From positions 9,172,128 to 9,236,127 of the forward strand of contig RPFO01000065.1 in NCBI GenBank assembly GCA_009746045.1: a DNA stretch of 64,000 nt, written 5' to 3'. Positions 21,876-31,744 of this stretch are shown piece after piece. Within the stretch, counting starts at the first letter, position 1. Each line of letters begins with the position of its first letter. The DNA is from Mesostigma viride (lineage: Eukaryota; Streptophyta; Mesostigmatophyceae; Mesostigmatales; Mesostigmataceae). The notes beneath the pieces are model-generated. The model worked only from the letters and a program-made list of their open reading frames with translations. It was not told the origin of the DNA and did no database searches. The translations under genes and the position numbers were made by a program.

Positions 21876-23396
21876 CAGTGTTCCATTATACGGCGTATTA
21901 TACGGTACAATACGGTATAATACGCGTTATACAAGGTCGAGCGTATAATTTTTATCCGTTTTATACGATTTGCGTATTTTTACGTATGATACGGCGAATA
22001 ACACGTATAAGCGCGCGTATAATGGGGTTTTCGCGCTCATCCGAGGTCCGGCAGCCAAATTTTTCGTGCGGGAACCAAGGCGGGAATGCAAGGGAACTTA
22101 CAAACACTACGGAAACCATCCACTGGTTGACATTTGGCGACCGTGAGACACAAGGATCTTACAAGCAAGCTACACTGTAGCATGGCAAGTTGGCAACCCA
22201 AGTTGGCAACCCTCCATGCTGTTTAGGTCTCTGCCCTTGCCTCTCGGGCAGCCATGCACCGAATATTAATATAAGTCATACAGAAAACTGGCTGGTACGA
22301 GAGCATGGCCGCTTTACATTTTCAATCTGTAGGCATGATCCTTAGGTCTTGAAAAGCTTATATCCTTGGCCAGGCAACGTTTGGATGTGCGCAGATATGT
22401 CTCGACCTTCTGCTCGATGCGGCAACCTCGTTTCAGCAACCATGCAGGTGGCGACCGTGCATGTGCTAACTGTTGATAGGCGGGAAATGCCCCTACATTT
22501 GAACGCGGATAGATGTTTCACGTTATTCCTTACATGATTTATAAGCGACGACGGCCAGGAAAGGCTCGCAGCTACGTCCATCAGGTGGGCATGCTGGCTC
22601 CGTCAAGAAAGGTAATATGCGGTTTTGATCTGCATGGTGCGTGCTATCCTGTTCACGTGTTCATTGTACTGTATCAAGTTGTTGGGTGGATTGTAAAATA
22701 ATCGTAGACCTGTAATGGAGGTTTTCTGCTTGTCTTTTGGTTGCTTTACTGCCTCTACGCATTTTTGGCTCGTGATGGTTGGGGAATACCACTACGACAT
22801 GCAGATTTTGGACCAGATTTGTCTGCTATTAGCTTATGCTTCATCGAAAGCAGTGACGTAGTGCTTGGCATTGTTTGTAAATATGATAAGCTTGATAACG
22901 CGATGTTTTTTCTTGCTAGAAACATCTCGAAACAAGTGGTTTTCTGGCCAGATCTAGCCACTATTTCTTGTTTTGCTCGCCAAAGTCAGCCTTCTTCTTG
23001 TGTGCTCCTCATGCATACAAGAAACATGGAGATGCCCAGGACCTGCTTGCATGGAAGCATAGCCATCTTACTTATTTTGCTTTTTTCATCCTTCCATTTC
23101 ATTTGGCGTTGTTTTTTAGGGTATAATGCATAGGTAATCTAGCTCCTCGTGAACCCCGGTTTACACGTCCAGTGTTCCCAAGCACTGCTGAGCAGTGGCA
23201 ACCCATGTATCATGTGTAATTTAGTGTCAGAAACATGTGGACTGCTTGAAATGATATCAAAATGCTTGAAACAACCCCAAAAACGATGAAATCCAGTATT
23301 TGCGTATAATTTCCGGATAATACCGTATTATACTGTATTATCCATTATATACGGACCCCGCGCGTATAACCGCGTATTGCGTATAATGGAATACTG
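21876..23396. mobile_element. hAT-type non-autonomous element 1 in LINE reverse transcriptase
   Basis: This is 1521 bp with ends CAGTGTTCCATTATACG and CGTATAATGGAATACTG (one mismatch). It is flanked by a perfect 8-bp duplication, ATCGGGTG (21868-21875 and 23397-23404). CAGNG ends plus an 8-bp duplication are the hAT signature. The ends are filled with GTATAAT/ATTATAC words (21885-22025 and 23300-23390), probably subterminal binding sites. No transposase frame is visible. Removing it and one 8-mer restores the reverse transcriptase frame (LALDR to VPPAF). Confidence 0.85.
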
Positions 23397-23404
23397 ATCG
23401 GGTG

Positions 23405-23694
23405 CCACCTGCGTTTATTGCTGCCATTCGCCGACTGTATGAGGGCTCACAGGCAGTAGTGCGGACTGCGGAAGGCACCACGGTCCCACCATTCCCCCTT
23501 CACCACGGGGTGTGGCAAGGTTGTGTCCTGTCCCCATACCTGTTCATTATTGTCGTGGATCACGTCATGCGCCGGGCACGTGCGCGCTTTACTGCTCTTA
23601 CAGTAAGCGGTTCGAGCCAGGCTTGGACATCCTTAACGTGAAAGAGCACGGCGGGGTTAGACCTGGTTACATACCGCCTTGCCGACCTGATTTA
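23405..23694 (+). pseudogene. LINE A reverse transcriptase, middle part
   Basis: PPAFIAAIRRLYEGSQAVVR, then HHGVWQGCVLSPYLFIIVVD (motif B, QGxxLSP), then, after a frame change near 23600, YRLADLIY, which leads into the YADD motif. The TA element cuts it at 23694, directly before the Asp-Asp. Confidence 0.75.
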
Positions 23695-23782
23695 CACCGT
23701 CCGCATTAGAAGTTTTAAATAAATAATTAGCTTCTGGAAAATGTTCTGGCTGAAAACCATAAAAAAAACAAAAGAAAATTAA

Positions 23783-26429
23783 CTAAGGGGAGGTGGCACC
23801 CCAAAACCCAAAAAATCTGACATATGCTAATATCACTTGAAATTCATTTGCACAATGCTGAATTATGATTGGGGGCACTAAATAACATCTCTAGTGAGTT
23901 GTCCATGCACTTGTTGGGGGTACTACCCCCATATATACGCCAATAATGCGCTATAAATAGCAAAAGACGCTAATTAGGGCTGAGTATGCCCCAGCCAATG
24001 CACTTATTTGTTGGCTACCAAAAATCAAGGTCATATAGTTCCCTGAGTTTGTAGCTTGCTGAGCTATTTACATCATGGAAATGGCAAAACCTTGAACAGT
24101 TATTAATTTTCCCGCAAAACAGGTCATTTTTTACCGGACATTGGGAATATACATATCATAAACACTTCCGATAAGGCCACAAAATCAACAAAAATTCCGG
24201 CTAACAGGGGGACAGCAGTGTTCCAAGTCCCAGGTCATTCCGACAAGTCTAGCTCAAGTTATTGCGTCAGACGTGTTTTAAAAAAAATGCCCGCTAAAAC
24301 AGAAAATGTCACTATATCAGCCCTTGTAAGCATCCTGCACAAGGCAGGCAGGGCAAAACCAATCCCCCTTGGGCTCCTTAGTCAACGGGGGGTCAGCGCA
24401 GCACCCATGCAGTCCTCCCTTGCACCCGAATGTGCTGCACAGCAGGAAAGGGACACCGTCAATTTCATCCGGGGAAGCACATGCAAGGCAAGGAATATTA
24501 TCAACATCATTCTCATCATCACTACTACCTTCCCCATCGTCCCCCTGCCCCTCCCTTTGCATCACGTCGTGGCAGCCACCCTTAACACAGGTCATTCCGA
24601 CAAGTCTTGCTCAAGTAATAAGGTTATGCGTGCTAAAACCTGAACATAAGCTTAAGGGGGGTTTCTTTGTATATGGCCACTTAGGCATGCTGTTTTCCAT
24701 CCAAAAAGCCAGAAAGCATGCCCCACTCGATCACAAAACATAAGCAAACGGCTAGGCACCACATCTTCCCTCATCTGCCCTCGGCATGGCCAACCTTGCC
24801 AGCGCAAGCATAGCAACACGATCGCTAGGCATACATGCCAAGAGAGCATACACTATACTCTACCCAAGGTTACCTTGTAAACTTCATGCTAAGAACTCAG
24901 CAAATCTATGATCAAAAGCACATATAATTAACTCTAGCACACTGATGACGACACATGCTCAAGGTTGGGGGTCACTGTGGCACGCACTGATGGGTTTCCT
25001 AGACGACCACTCACTACCTGACAAGGCGCTAAGGACCACTCAGAAAGCAAGTAAACACAATCACACTTTACATGCCATCAACATGGATCAAATCCATGCT
25101 GAATATGTTGTGAAGTACAAAGGGGTGGCCACGCACCTCATACTCCTTCACCGTCCCTCGAGCATGGCCAGACTTATAAGTACGTGAATAGCAATAATGA
25201 TGATGGCACTCACATGCATTACCAGCATTTTCTATGTTTCTCCCACGTTAGATTGTAAGGGTTATGCCAACCAAGCTTACCAACACAGCAACAACTCCTT
25301 AACTGCACTACCCGACATGGGCAACAAACTGGAACTATGGAGGGCAAGGAACCAAGGAGATCATGGCATACAAAGCTTGTATGCAGTCAACCATGTTAAC
25401 CATGGTTGGCTCAGCAACATTGCTGTCTTGTCACATCATCATAACAAGGAAAGCTCAAATAAACCAATGATGGCAGCTATCTACATGCAGTCACACAAAT
25501 GCAATATCTCCAACATGATCGTCGATTTCAAAAATTCCTTCCCTGCACGATAAAATGCAAAGAAACCAGTGGCGGCCGTTCAGCTTCTGACCGCTGTGAT
25601 GCCGCTGCGAGGAAAGGGTGCGTCACTATCACACAACAAGAAGCGTCCATACGCACAACATCCTTGCCAGAACACGTGCTATGAAATCCCTTACGCCTTC
25701 CCTAGGATCTATCGGCTGAGACTAAAGCGGATTTGATCAAGACATCAACGAAAACAAGCTAAAGCTGCCAGGTATTCGTCAACACGACGGCACGCAACGG
25801 AGAGTTAACTGGCGGAAACTGACCAAAACGAACGCAAAAAACTTCGAACGATGAGCTCTTCGAAGAAAGAACTGATAGTAGATAACAGTCGCCACAAATC
25901 TATACCTTGCCCTCGTAGATCCCTCGCCCAGGCGCGCAACAACGGCCGTTCTTCCATGGAAGGTTCCGACATGCACTGCGCAGGCCTGAAAAAATACTTA
26001 CAGAGAATGGCCGAAAATGTAGCAAAAAGCACCCGTTCGGTTTAGAATTCGATGCTACCGATATGAATGCATCCTTCACGGTCAAAAAGACCCCCAAAAC
26101 TGAGAATTTACTGCCGCAATCACGAATTCTATTTTATTCCGCGCGACCAAAAAATGCAGATTACCCCCCATGCCGATGGCAGTAAAAGAAAGCAGCGATA
26201 TTGTAAACCAGCCACTTGCCGCCGCAATCCAACATCATTAAATCATCGTCTTCAACATCCAATCATTTTTTTTGCATTTCTCTAGCCCTACATTGCTAGT
26301 TTCGCCTAAACGCAGTCGCCATGGCCACTTCCGCAAGTGGTGCGCGCACGGAGCACCCACTTTTCACGGTACGGCCGGTGCCGCGAATTTTTTCGCGCGG
26401 AAAATATTCGGCGCGCCACGTCCCCTTAA
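23783..26429. mobile_element. piggyBac-like element B, nested, carrying a PHD-finger segment
   Basis: The right end is ACGTCCCCTTAA (26429). The left end is CTAAGGGGAGGTGGCACC (23783), the mirror of the right end with a few changes, including one in TTAA. It shares GTTGGGGGTACTACCCCCA, the CAAGTTATT segment and the terminal about 130 bp with element A at 11012-12926. It differs from A mainly by the extra material at 24264-24587. Confidence 0.55.
24317..24595 (-). pseudogene. PHD-finger fragment captured in a DNA transposon
   Basis: The minus-strand frame reads an acidic region (SSDDENDVDN), then C-LA-C...LLCSTFGC...LHGCC...WFCPAC, which fits the Cys4-His-Cys3 spacing of a PHD finger, a zinc-binding histone-tail reader. 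The domain occupies about 24500-24330. The segment 24264-24587 lies between two copies of a 33-bp direct repeat (24231-24263, 24588-24620), so it looks like an inserted or captured gene piece. There is no start codon context or complete gene. Confidence 0.6.
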
Positions 26430-26919
26430 TTAACTCCGGGGGCTGAGGACTGGACTCAACAAACAAACAAACAAAATTAATTAATTAACTCATGTGGGCA
26501 CGGGGTCGTCGCCCTGTGAGAAAACAAACAAACACTTTATATTATATAATATAAAGTACATAAAACCTTCGAAAATACCTTGGACAGGCGGGGAACATGA
26601 AATATCGTGAAAATCGAAAAAAACCCGCGAGACGCAGGCCGAGCGCGAGGTGAGGCGCGAACCAAGTGAACCGCTTTTGCATCCAGCAATCCACGCTCTA
26701 CTGCCTCGGCAGGGCACGTCGGTCGGTACTCAGTAGAGGCTGAGGCCTGAGCGTGTCTACAGATGTACATGTAAGATGTATTACTCATGTGCGATACTTA
26801 TGGGCCTTGAGCAATTAAATAGGGTATCACTGACCTGAGACCTCCACAGACTCTAGCCTGTGGTGGCCGCCGAAAGGGGGGCCGCCGGGCCGGGTTGCCC
26901 AGGGACGGCGTGTACCATA

Positions 26920-27104
26920 TCAAAGAGACAACCAGCGCAGGCCAGAAATCGGGAGAATCCGGACCATGGTAGCTCGAGCCTGCCGTTATCTTTTCCGCGT
27001 TTTCGAGTCGTTCAGGATGATGAAGATGAATGGTGATGGAAATGTGTATCCTTGTGCATTGAAATTATGGCTGGCTTACGTGTGGAGCGACTAGATGACC
27101 TAGA
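26920..27104 (+). repeat. Dispersed repeat R1, copy 1 (half MITE)
   Basis: It starts TCAAAGAGACAACCAGCGCA after TA and contains CGGGAGAATCCGGACCATGG and GTTCAGGATGATGAAGATGA. It matches 31062-31230 and the complement of 42575-42759. Confidence 0.8.
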
Positions 27105-27963
27105 CGGTGGGGCCGGAAACAGCATGCTTGATCAGGGCGTGTGTTTCTAGCCTAACTGGCCGGGAGTGTCTAGTGGTGAGCACCGCGCATTGCTGCGATC
27201 GCTCTCCCACCATTTACGAGGAAATACCCGCAAATGGAAAACCACTGAAAAGGTCTAGCTAGTCAGTCATCACGTTAGCCATGCCATGATTCCAAACGTC
27301 CAAGAACTGCACACGGTGCAAAGGCAAAAAGCCGGAGGACAGCACTTTCAAATGTGCGGCGGGAACCAAAAGCCCGCGGATGCCAGAAAACATCGTGTTG
27401 CGGCAGCGACGCGACGATGTGGACAACGAATCCAGTGCCAAGCTCGGAACGGCCGCAAAGGAGATCTGGCATCACAGGGTTCAGATGTGCGGAGATACTA
27501 TGCGATCCAGCCGGTCCACGACCTGTTTGTAGAGCTTGTGCCAAGGGGCAGCACCGAACAGATGTGGGTGACGTTGCAAAAAACATCGGACTTGACGGAG
27601 CATAATGGCTCGGTCATAGTCTTTGACCAGTAAACGCTGCAAGAGTTCAACAAGAGTCGTGATGAAATCAACACGATAAGAACAAAGACGGGAAAAACGA
27701 TGTAACTGAGAAAGAACAACACCATATTTTGCTGTGTGGGAAAGGAGACTGTGACATATCTACCAAACAAACAAAAGAAATTTAATTAAATAAGTACCCA
27801 CGTGCCTTGAACGGCTGCAGGACAAACAAACAAACAAAAGGTTTTAATTAAATAATAAAAACCCGGGACTCTAACTGGCTCCCCAACAAACAATCCAGGG
27901 TTATTAGTAATGCAAATACGGCAAAAATTGACCCATAATAACAAACTTCCAATGCGGACGGTG
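27105..27963. other. Non-coding remainder of the 4.3 kb TA element
   Basis: Two AAACAAAC-rich runs, each followed by TTAATTAAAT (27765-27790, 27822-27855), resemble LINE tails. No protein similarity is recognised in the open frames at 27275-27633. Confidence 0.3.
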
Positions 27964-28831
27964 TATGCGGATGACACCACCCTCATCGAGAGCCCCGAGC
28001 ACATTCAGACCTGGCTTGACTGTCTGGGCCTGGAGGCGCGGGCGGTGGGGTTGGAGATTAGTGTCAAAACCGAGGCGATGGTGATTGGGGCTTCCAGTCC
28101 ACCACCGCTGCCGCGCCTGCTCGACGGGACGGAGGTCCCGTTCCGCGACCGCTTCAAGCTGTTGGGGAGCTGGCTCCCTGACACCGCCGACGATGTGGAC
28201 ACCCGCATCGGCCTTGCCTGGGCCAAGCTCCGTTCGCTCAAACCCTACTGGCGCTCGAAGGGCCTGGGCGAGCACCGCAAGCGCATGCTCTTCAAGGTCC
28301 TCGTCCTCACGGTGCTCACGTATGGCGCCGAGGCGTGGACAATCCCACTAAAACGGGCAGCTAGGCTAGACGGCACGGTTTACAGGATGCTCCGACAGGT
28401 CCTTAACGTAGGGTTTTCCGAGCGTCCGTCATCAGAGTCTTTGTATCATGGCATGCCCCGTATTTCGGACGAGATTAGGCAGCGTAGGATAGCATTAATT
28501 TGTAGGACACCTTGCCCGCACCAGCCAGGTCGACACCGCCCTTGGTCTGGCCGGCCCCCAGCGGCTTGGCCAGCCAGGGCGACACATTCTGACCTGGCCT
28601 GGCCCCGAGGGCATTCCCAAACGGGTAGGGAAACCTGTCACGACCTACGTCCAGATGTTGCTGGACGACCTAGTGGTCCCAGCCCAGTTTGAGCACCGCA
28701 TCCACTCTCTCTCCCGTCTTTGGACTGCCATGCAGGACAAGACGCGGTGGAGGAAGATTGTCAAGGCTCACACGCCCGACCCTGTGGGCAAGCCCCCTCC
28801 CCCCAAGCGGAGGAGGCGTTTTGATGAGTAG
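27964..28831 (+). pseudogene. LINE A reverse transcriptase C-terminal part
   Basis: The frame resumes at YADDTTL (the catalytic Asp pair), then FRDRFKLLGSWLPDTADDVD (thumb region), LVLTVLTYGAEAWTI and YHGMPRISDEIRQRRIALIC. After a shift near 28510 it continues with ARTSQVDTALGLAG, VQMLLDDLVVP and the basic end PPPKRRRRFDE, with a TAG stop at 28829-28831. Confidence 0.75.
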
Positions 28832-28973
28832 TGTAGTTAGGATTTTCTATAATTAGAGGATAGTTTGATCACGCGGCTTCCTCCACCCCATCCATCATGG
28901 AAATGTGCTACATGATCTCCCCACGGAGGCATGTTATAATTTAATTTAATTTAATGGCTTATAATACACTCTG

Positions 28974-29550
28974 CACATTAGTAATGACATTAGTAATGAG
29001 GATTTAATTGTACGCGGATTTGCCCTATGTTTCCCACATTATTAGGCACAGGCGCCTGGGCCTAGCCGGGCACCTGGCCCGCACAGATCAGGTAGATACA
29101 TCAGATAGACTAGCTGGCACCAAGCCCGCCCAGCCAGGGCGATATGTCCTCACCTGGCGTGCCCCAGGCCGCGCGCGGCAGGCCGGGCCGCCACCCGTGG
29201 ACTTTTCGTGATAGACTCGGCATGGACATGTGCTACACTAGACGTGACGGGCTCACACCCGGGCAGCCTCCTGGTTTGTCTGTAATATGGAGGCAGATGG
29301 CGCGCAAGGATAGATGGCAAATAGTGATGAAGGAGACCACCCCCAAGTCTGTGGGGGCTCCGCGTGTGCATGACCGCGTATGGCATTCATAGCGATTCGG
29401 GCCGCGGTGCCCACACCCCTGTAACTAGGACCTAGATAGCTTACACCATCCATTCCATGTTTATTAATCCATTCCATCCCATTTTCCCCTCCCACTGAGG
29501 ACTTATGCTCACGTGACGCAGTCACGTGTCTATTAATGAATTAATTAATT
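28974..29550 (+). mobile_element. Small 5'-truncated LINE (C)
   Basis: It is flanked by AATACACTCTG at 28963-28973 and 29551-29561. It encodes a LINE C-terminal piece, SHIIRHRRLGLAGHLARTDQ followed by GRYVLTWRAPG (about 29025-29180). It ends with the hairpin CACGTGACGCAGTCACGTG (29510-29528) and a TTAA tail. Confidence 0.7.
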
Positions 29551-29561
29551 AATACACTCTG

Positions 29562-30775
29562 GGCTACTTCCTGCAAGGGTACGGTGTAAACTACACCTGC
29601 TCTGGGTGCACGAAGTGCACCTGCACACCACTATGGCTATCCTAGCACCTACCGAAAGGTGCTGGCATAGAGGGGAAGATCAGCATGGCTATACAAAGGC
29701 TGGCTAGGGCATGGCTTCTCAGCAGAGAGGAACTCCCTGCATGGGCACAGCATAATTAACCTAACATAAAGCTAGGCATCGTCTGGAGTGTGGCACGTCA
29801 TAGGCACACATGTACATGATTAAATAATGCTACTGTAAGGCATCATCTGGTATAGGGCCTGTAGTAGGCGTACATGTACAAGGCCATGGCTAGGCCTGAC
29901 CATTCTACACTACAGCATCATCAATGGGGGCGTCCTCGCTGATTTCCCCGCTGGGAAGTGAAGCCGATGGCGGAGGGACCTGACTATCCATCTCGTCCGC
30001 GGGTCCTGCGCAATGTCGCTTGGAGGGGGCGCTACTAATGGCCTCTGCGTCGGCCTGTGGCTGCGTCGCTGAGGTTTCCGCAACTGCGAGTAGTTGCGAA
30101 ATGGTGTTATGCGCTGATTCCTTCCCATTTGCCGGAGGAGAGGAGGTGGCTGGCTGGGATTCCGCCATAGGTTGTATCCGGAAAAAGACGAACTCTGCCT
30201 GTGCCGCTTGATAGCTTACGAAATCTTAGGCGATGGCTGCAGAAAATTATATCGGCGTGTTCGTCCGGAGAAGACAAGGGTTTATCATTCCTTGGTTTTG
30301 GACTGCGTTATCGGGCGATCGATGTGCACAAAGGTTTTTATTAAGATTATATTTGACAGGGACTTAACATGTGGGATGCTAGCAAACACTTAAAGTCGAC
30401 CACAAAAATGAAAAAAGTGGACCAGCCCGGCTGGCAGCCTGCCGGAGGAACGCGGACGCAAGCAAACACTAAATGTACAGAGTGTACCAGTCCGGCCGGC
30501 GGCCTCCCGGGACGCAAGTTTTATTTCAAGACCAGTAGTTCTCGTACATTACGCCCGACAACATCACCTGCATAACATACGGTGTGCGCCCTATTTATTC
30601 CCGTTTTCTCGTCGCCCCTTGCGTTGGAGCACCTCCTCCCCATCCGACGGCTCCAAATCCTCAGGACTGGCGCGCCGCAGCAAGGTCCATGTAGCATGTG
30701 CGGTACTACAGGCGATTCGACAGCATGCAGCATGCAGCATGTCGGGCCACTGGACTGGGCTATTCGGCTACCACT
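29562..30775. other. Non-coding stretch with one unassigned minus-strand frame
   Basis: A minus-strand frame at 30168-29905 (87 residues, Ser/Pro/Ala-rich, with SAPSKRHCAGPADEMD) ends at TAG but has no recognisable domain; it may be LINE ORF1 debris. Two imperfect copies of an AAGCAAACACTNAA...CAGNCCGGCNGGC segment lie at about 30380-30510. No other gene signal is seen. Confidence 0.3.
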
Positions 30776-30777
30776 AT

Positions 30778-30917
30778 GCGGTTTTCGGATAACTCTTTGC
30801 GGTTTTTCGGATAACTCTTTGCGGTTTTTCGGATAGCTCTTTGCGGTTTTCGGATAACTCTTTGCGGTTTTCGGATAACTCTTTGCGGTTTTCGGATAAC
30901 TCTTTGCGGTTTTCGGT
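30778..30917 (+). repeat. About 22-bp tandem repeat CTTTGCGGTTTTCGGATAA
   Basis: Seven units of GCGGTTTT(T)CGGATAACTCTTT lie in tandem. Confidence 0.85.
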
Positions 30918-31020
30918 TGTACCTGTCCGTCGGGCCGTTGGATTCACACATCTGACGGTCGTAAATCGGTGGGAGAGTAATCGGGCGGGAGAGAAGAGCA
31001 TTCTTGCAACCAACCCGGTG
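30905..31020 (+). repeat. Dispersed repeat R2, plus-strand copy
   Basis: The sequence GCGGTTTTCGG...CGGGCCG...GGATTCACACATCTGACGGT...GGTGGGAGAG is found again, inverted and diverged, at about 39245-39365. Confidence 0.65.
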
Positions 31021-31061
31021 TAATTTCATGGACGGAGTCAAAAGTTATGAGCATTCTCGTA

Positions 31062-31332
31062 TCAAGGAGACAACCAGCGCAGGCCAGAAATCGGGAGAAT
31101 CCGGACCATGGTAGCTCGGGCCTGCCGTTATCTTGTCCGCGTGTTCGAGTCGTTCAGGATGATGAATATGAATGGTGATGGAAATGTGTAGCCTTGTGCA
31201 TTGAAATCAAGGCTGGCTTACGTGTAGAGCGACGTTCGTATATTGCATTCCGTCACCGTAAGACCGGCATGATTTCGAGCTACCATGGTCCGGATTCTCC
31301 CGATTTCTGGCCCGCGCTGGTTGTCTCCTTGA
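31062..31332. mobile_element. MITE-like repeat R1, complete copy with about 55-bp inverted ends
   Basis: The left arm TCAAGGAGACAACCAGCGCA...CCATGGTAGCTCG is mirrored at 31277-31332 (CGAGCTACCATGG...GGTTGTCTCCTTGA). TA flanks both sides (31060-31061, 31333-31334). The middle carries CGAGTCGTTCAGGATGATGA, shared with the copies at 26920 and 42575. Confidence 0.75.
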
Positions 31333-31334
31333 TA

Positions 31335-31744
31335 AGTCGCATGTGTCAATCGAACTAAATGGACAGAAGTCCGAAAGTATAGCTTTTTTATACCATATTT
31401 TCGTAGAAATACATTTACACAAGTATACACAGGGTGGAAACAGGGCCACTTGTGACATGCCCTAGGGCACCTATTCTTGATTATGTCCCATGGGCGTTTA
31501 TGACAGAAAAAATAGATTTATCATGGCCATCTGCATGGTCATGCACATCATCAGCTATTAGCTAACATGCATCAGCAGACAATAAAAAAACTGCAGCGAT
31601 GCAAATACACGTGCGTGCACATAATGAGTTTAGTGTAATCCCCCTTCCCTTTTCCTGTTAGCACCAACTAGAATCACTATGCGTCCAATCCCAAGTAAAT
31701 GACCATGGCAGTGCAACAAATTACCACAAATTGCGTGGCTCTCC
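31335..31744. other. Region downstream of the CBM20 gene
   Basis: AT-rich, no coding signal. It should hold the 3' untranslated region of the minus-strand CBM20 gene; no clear polyadenylation signal was picked out. Confidence 0.4.

Larger units (their letters stand above)
23695..27963. mobile_element. 4.3 kb TIR DNA element with TA duplication inside the YADD motif
   Basis: The ends are CACCGTCCGCATTAGAAG (23695) and CTTCCAATGCGGACGGTG (27963), 17 of 18 positions complementary. TA is present at 23693-23694 and 27964-27965. Removing the element and one TA gives ADLIYADDTTL in frame, so both edges are exact. It contains a piggyBac-like element (23783-26429), LINE-tail-like AAAC/TTAA stretches and a short dispersed repeat (26920-27104). 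No transposase is recognised. Confidence 0.75.
19843..28953 (+). mobile_element. Plus-strand LINE (A), 5' truncated, split by two DNA transposons
   Basis: It is flanked by ATGGCTTATAAT at 19831-19842 and 28954-28965 (another partial copy at 19843-19853). It ends in a TTTAA-repeat tail (about 28937-28953). Without the hAT-type element (21876-23396) and the TA element (23695-27963) the LINE is about 3.3 kb: endonuclease, reverse transcriptase, C-terminal region. ORF1 is absent, the common 5' truncation. Frameshifts at about 20100, 20640 and 21190 show that it is dead. Confidence 0.75.

Noticed and set aside
27275-27633. Two opposed open frames as a possible gene
   Set aside because: No domain, no splice support, and located in the interior of a transposon.
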